Part shown: positions 7,005 to 9,545 of the stretch, piece after piece
Numbering within the stretch: the stretch's first letter is position 1
Layout of the letters: every line of letters begins with the position of its first letter
Assembly (NCBI GenBank): GCA_041688615.1
Contig: JBDNHU010000558.1
Span: forward strand, 1-9,545
Origin: M30B19 sp041688615
GTDB taxonomy: Bacteria > Planctomycetota > Planctomycetia > Pirellulales > Pirellulaceae
DNA length: 9,545 nt
Direction: 5' to 3'
Notes under the pieces: model-generated
Seen by the model: only the letters and a program-made list of their open reading frames with translations
What the model was told of the DNA's origin: nothing
The model's database searches: none
Made by a program: the position numbers and the translations under genes

Positions 7005-7502
7005 CTAACTTGACGACCCTGATGAACACTCGTCCACCCAGGCGTCGGTGTTGGGCGTTAGAAAACGCAGATGATGAGCCGCGTGCGCCGAGTGCACTCG
7101 CTGCAAAGTTTCGCGATCCAAACGACCAAAGCCAGGATGAGCGGTAAAGCCGCCAACATGGTCACGAAACCTGGCGACGCTGTTTACAAATCGATGCACT
7201 TCGATGCGATCATCCAACCCCGAGGGCGGTTGAAAGACTGCCGACGTAGGAATGCCACGAGGAGAATCGTCGCTAAGAATTTTGGGCAACAAGATTCGTC
7301 GCACAATCGGACGCAAAAATGCAAAGAAGGACATCCACCTCGGGTACCCATCAATACTGGGATCCTGCACCAAACACAGATGCCGACAGATCTGCCCCAG
7401 TGACCACTTGCCTTGTTGCCGATAGCCTGACGCCAACAATGCTTCAGCCTCTGCCGCCGCCGCAACCAAATCTGCAAACTTAAGTAAGCGTAACGCTTGC
7501 AT
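7005..7502 (-). CDS. DUF1569 family protein (DinB-like helical bundle)
   Basis: The 165-residue protein carries the DUF1569 signatures: GKWSLGQICRHL at 31-42, SIDGYP at 49-54, and HPGFGRL (122-128) followed by HSAHAAHH (137-144). The family belongs to the DinB-like four-helix-bundle superfamily, in which conserved histidines can bind a metal; His41 and the cluster at 137-144 are candidates here. The family's biochemical function is unknown. It has a short hydrophobic helix around 57-72 but no signal peptide, so it is probably cytoplasmic. I prefer ATG 7502 because AAAAAGG (plus 7514-7520) lies 11 nt upstream. GTG 7514 is an in-frame alternative giving 169 residues and overlapping the end of the cydA remnant by 8 nt. 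The gene appears intact and directly follows the remnant, so it may use transcription that once served cydA. Confidence 0.85.
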   Translation of the reverse strand: MQALRLLKFADLVAAAAEAEALLASGYRQQGKWSLGQICRHLCLVQDPSIDGYPRWMSFFAFLRPIVRRILLPKILSDDSPRGIPTSAVFQPPSGLDDRIEVHRFVNSVARFRDHVGGFTAHPGFGRLDRETLQRVHSAHAAHHLRFLTPNTDAWVDECSSGSSS

Positions 7503-7506
7503 AACT

Positions 7507-7913
7507 TCAGGCACCTTTTTCCAGCAGCAAAACCATCAAGGTATTCAACAAGCGTATGCCGGGCCCAACTCGATCCCTGCCAAACACCAAGATCGCCAGA
7601 AACCGACTCTCCCAGAAGAAGGCAAAGATCCCCTCGGTCGCCAACGCAGAACCAAATACATCACCCACAAAACGAGAATACGCTGCCCAGTTGGTTCCAA
7701 ATTCAAACTCCATCGCAATCCCAGTCGCTACGCCTATTGCGAAGTTCACCGCACAGACCCGAGTCCAAAATCTGGCTGCCGCCTCCCCGTCCGCTACCTA
7801 CGCCCATTCGCACAAAAAAACTGCAATCCCAAACTGATCGATAACGGTGGAAACAGGTAGTGGAACATGATCGTCCCAGCAAATTGTAGACGGCTAAGTA
7901 TTTCAATATTCAC
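7507..7913 (-). pseudogene. cydA: cydA remnant: N-terminal quarter of cytochrome bd oxidase subunit I
   Basis: The family couples quinol oxidation to oxygen reduction in the cytoplasmic membrane. From GTG 7913 the frame reads MNIEILSRLQFAGTI then MFHYLFPPLSISLGLQFF. His18 matches the heme b595 ligand His19 of E. coli CydA. The frame then slips at a T7 run (plus 7814-7820) and hits TAG at 7794-7796. The second part, in another frame from 7797, begins ADGEAAARFWTRVCAVNFA and continues IGVATGIAMEFEFGTNW, FVGDVFGSALATEGIFAFF and ESRFLAILVFGRDRVGP, ending at TGA 7507-7509. A TAG at 7798-7800 also blocks this frame, so one frameshift would not restore it. The Glu pair around EG-FAFF-ES is kept, but the usual Trp of FGWDR is Arg. 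The remaining three quarters of CydA (distal heme ligands, Q-loop) and CydB are absent. It cannot work as an oxidase. Confidence 0.9.
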
Positions 7914-8453
7914 TGGATACTATCGCCTTAACCTCTATCTTATTTGGTTCATTAACAGGGGTACCAAATTCCGGCACGTCCGGCACGTCCGTCAATCCTG
8001 GACAGCGGGCAACGCTGCTTTGCATCCAATCACTGGATTCTTGATGACTTGCCAGAGATTCACACGGAAAGAACCTTCCGCAGCGTTAAATACGCCAAAC
8101 AGACCAGGCACCTGCGACGGCACTGGAACAAAACAGCGTAATCTTACTCCACTCAAGTCACATTACCCACTGTCTTTAGATGTCGCCCCCACACTACCAG
8201 TGAACCTATCTACCGTTCATGCGTGTTGAAATTCTAGCCGTAACCAATGAAGCATTCCTGACACACGCAGAGTAAGCTTCACCCAACGCCTGAGGCGCAA
8301 GACCTAACAAGCCTGTATCGAAATTGCAAATCAGGGTCCAACCAAGGCTTGCAAAGCCTTTACCCTGCCCGCCTAGAATAGAAGTAGACTTCGAACCATT
8401 GGTAGCATTACGTGTTCCGTGCGATTTTGCTTGAACTAACCCAAGCCAGAATG
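7914..8453. other. Non-coding stretch with a tandem 9-mer and a coding-like fragment
   Basis: About 540 bases hold no supportable intact gene. Present are a tandem 9-mer at 7971-7991, a 43-codon minus frame (GTG 8123 to TGA 7992) that reads like real protein, and a 7-bp hairpin AAGGCTT/AAGCCTT (8344-8350 with 8354-8360). The hairpin lies downstream of the lipoprotein gene but has no T tract, so I do not call it a terminator. A 120-codon plus frame (7867-8229) overlaps the cydA remnant and looks random. Confidence 0.4.
7971..7991. repeat. Tandem CCGGCACGT, two copies plus CCG
   Basis: CCGGCACGT is repeated twice without a gap and followed by CCG. It lies directly beyond the stop of the 43-codon minus-strand fragment (TGA at 7992-7994). 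Short GC-rich direct repeats like this can mark the end of a dispersed repeat element, but only one copy is visible here. Confidence 0.7.
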
Positions 8454-9395
8454 CTATCGCGATTGATTAGAATAGGTGGCTCTGCTTCTCGGGGCGTCGC
8501 TAACCGCCGGCCCAACCCACTGATCTGCGACGACATTACCAACACCTGCACCGATCGCACCACCGGCCACACCCAGTGCTGGCGTTGCATAAAAGGGTAA
8601 GCTTTGCCCACCAAGTGTGAACGGAATGGCTTCCAAGACGATCCTGCGCCCCACCAAGCGGTAGGCAAAGGGGTACAACTGTCGCTGAAATTGAAAATCG
8701 CCCTCGGCTTGGGTAAAGCTAAGAATTTCGTTCGCGTTGTCAATACTCTGCTTGACGGGAACGATTGGAACCCAGCCGGCCATCGCTCGGACCCCTGGAT
8801 AGCGGGCCGCAACTGACAGTCGCACATCGGCCGCCGCAGATAACGAAGAGGCTGAATTTTGCGAATTCAAAGACAGTGTATTGGTAAACGGATTATAGGA
8901 ATCTCGACGAAATAGTCTTGGCGGGAAAATCGTCGAACTTAAAACGCTGAGACTACCACCGGTGTACTTCCAGACCGGATGGATCCTCTGATTCTCTTTC
9001 AATCGCTGCCACTGCTGGCCCGGTTGGTACGTTTGCGTTTCAACGTAGACATCATCCAATCCCTGCTGCTGCAAATAGACACACGCGGTCCCCATCGCCT
9101 GGGCCCGATTGGCTTGCACTTGTTCAGGGGTGGGAATCGGGCGGCCCCACCAGACACGAATACGATTGATCGACCGATCAAAAGAATTTTGTATCCGGTC
9201 CATCTTTGGGTGAGGCTGCAAGTCTTGCTGCACCGCAATCGCAGGCGAAGAAATGGGACCCAAACTTTCGTTAAGCCGTCCATAACGATAATTGTTCGAA
9301 GCACAGCCGACATGCATCGCAAGCAACCCACACAGCAGGATCCAAGGCATTAGAAATGTCTGGACGTTCGGAGATTGGGGCTTGGCGAATCGCAT
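8454..9395 (-). CDS. Probable lipoprotein, function unknown
   Basis: I do not recognise this 313-residue protein. Residues 12-28 are hydrophobic (QTFLMPWILLCGLLAMH), followed by VGC31, so Cys31 may be lipidated. The lipobox is imperfect, with His where Leu is usual at -3; simple secretion is the alternative. After the Cys comes a Tyr/Arg/Gly stretch (NNYRYGR). The mature protein is rich in Gln, Ser and Pro, has WWGRPIPTPEQVQANRA near 83-99, and ends with a glycine-rich hydrophobic segment (LGVAGGAIGAGVGNVVAD, about 274-291) resembling a glycine zipper that could insert in or lie on a membrane. A polar tail follows. ATG 9395 is preceded by GAGG at plus 9401-9404, 5 nt away, which supports the start. 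It stands alone on its strand, with about 540 non-coding bases downstream. It is likely attached to the cell envelope. Confidence 0.75.
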   Translation of the reverse strand: MRFAKPQSPNVQTFLMPWILLCGLLAMHVGCASNNYRYGRLNESLGPISSPAIAVQQDLQPHPKMDRIQNSFDRSINRIRVWWGRPIPTPEQVQANRAQAMGTACVYLQQQGLDDVYVETQTYQPGQQWQRLKENQRIHPVWKYTGGSLSVLSSTIFPPRLFRRDSYNPFTNTLSLNSQNSASSLSAAADVRLSVAARYPGVRAMAGWVPIVPVKQSIDNANEILSFTQAEGDFQFQRQLYPFAYRLVGRRIVLEAIPFTLGGQSLPFYATPALGVAGGAIGAGVGNVVADQWVGPAVSDAPRSRATYSNQSR

Positions 9396-9435
9396 TTCTG
9401 CCTCGTGAACTTGCTTCGGTTTTGACCATCACTTA

Positions 9436-9525
9436 GGCAAGTTGCCCTGCCACTTTCTGCGGACACTAGGCATTTCCAAACACCGCGGCAAGTCCGTTTG
9501 CCACAAAATCAAATTTGCAAGCAAA
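9436..9525. promoter_or_regulatory. Inverted repeats upstream of the lipoprotein gene, possible operators
   Basis: Three small dyads lie 41-130 nt before ATG 9395: GGCAA-G-TTGCC (9436-9446), GGCAA-N6-TTGCC (9487-9502) and TTTGC-AA-GCAAA (9514-9525). The first two share half-sites. They could bind a dimeric regulator. I found no clear -35/-10 pair to anchor them, and five-base arms can arise by chance. Confidence 0.25.
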
Positions 9526-9545
9526 CATTCCAACGAAACCTGGAA

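Noticed and set aside
7867..8229. 120-codon plus-strand open frame
   Set aside because: It overlaps the start of the cydA remnant antisense, and its composition is random.
8344..8360. Terminator for the lipoprotein gene
   Set aside because: The 7-bp hairpin with a 3-nt loop has no T tract on either strand and lies about 95 bases past the stop.
9432..9453. sigma54-type -24/-12 promoter on the minus strand (TGGCAGG ... TTGC)
   Set aside because: The distance between the GG and GC elements is one base too long; this spacing is strictly conserved in sigma54 promoters.

Overview
The window looks like chromosomal DNA of a planctomycete, most probably of the Pirellulaceae. The main evidence is the DUF1559 prepilin-like protein with its H-x9-DG C-terminal motif, together with a DUF1569 protein, secreted proteins of unknown function whose leaders end in ...HGQ, and wide spacing between genes. 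This placement rests on gene content only, with no marker-gene comparison.

Layout. (1) 1-1682, plus strand: the possible end of an upstream gene, a TTG-started protein with an NCHGFAF motif (perhaps an NlpC/P60-like fold), and a secreted helical protein of unknown function. (2) 1683-2406: a long non-coding stretch. (3) 2407-3984, plus strand: a strong-looking promoter with a nine-G run in its spacer, a short signal-peptide frame that stops just where the body of a small secreted protein opens in the next frame, then the DUF1559 pseudopilin-like gene. (4) 4105-6085, minus strand: rpsA (ribosomal protein S1, six S1 repeats) with a perfect 13-bp terminator hairpin, a leader of about 85 nt and a promoter candidate. 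(5) 5963-7004: no intact gene, but an imperfect tandem duplication and a plus-strand patchwork of coding-like pieces in three frames, perhaps a dead gene. (6) 7005-7913, minus strand: an intact DUF1569 (DinB-like) gene directly downstream of a clear cydA pseudogene, the first quarter of cytochrome bd oxidase subunit I with a frameshift, a stop codon and a 3' truncation. (7) 7914-8453: non-coding, with a tandem 9-mer and a 43-codon coding-like fragment. (8) 8454-9395, minus strand: a probable lipoprotein with small inverted repeats upstream.

How the genes relate. The DUF1559 gene and the small secreted protein before it look like one cell-envelope unit. rpsA is an independent housekeeping unit, convergent with it. 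The remaining region looks eroded: a broken cydA, a possible second broken gene and long spacers around two surviving genes.

I found no CRISPR array, tRNA, rRNA, transposase or phage gene. The two most promising observations are the poly-G promoter/leader with the adjacent frame break, and the cydA remnant fused closely to DUF1569. Neither amounts to a demonstrated new system.
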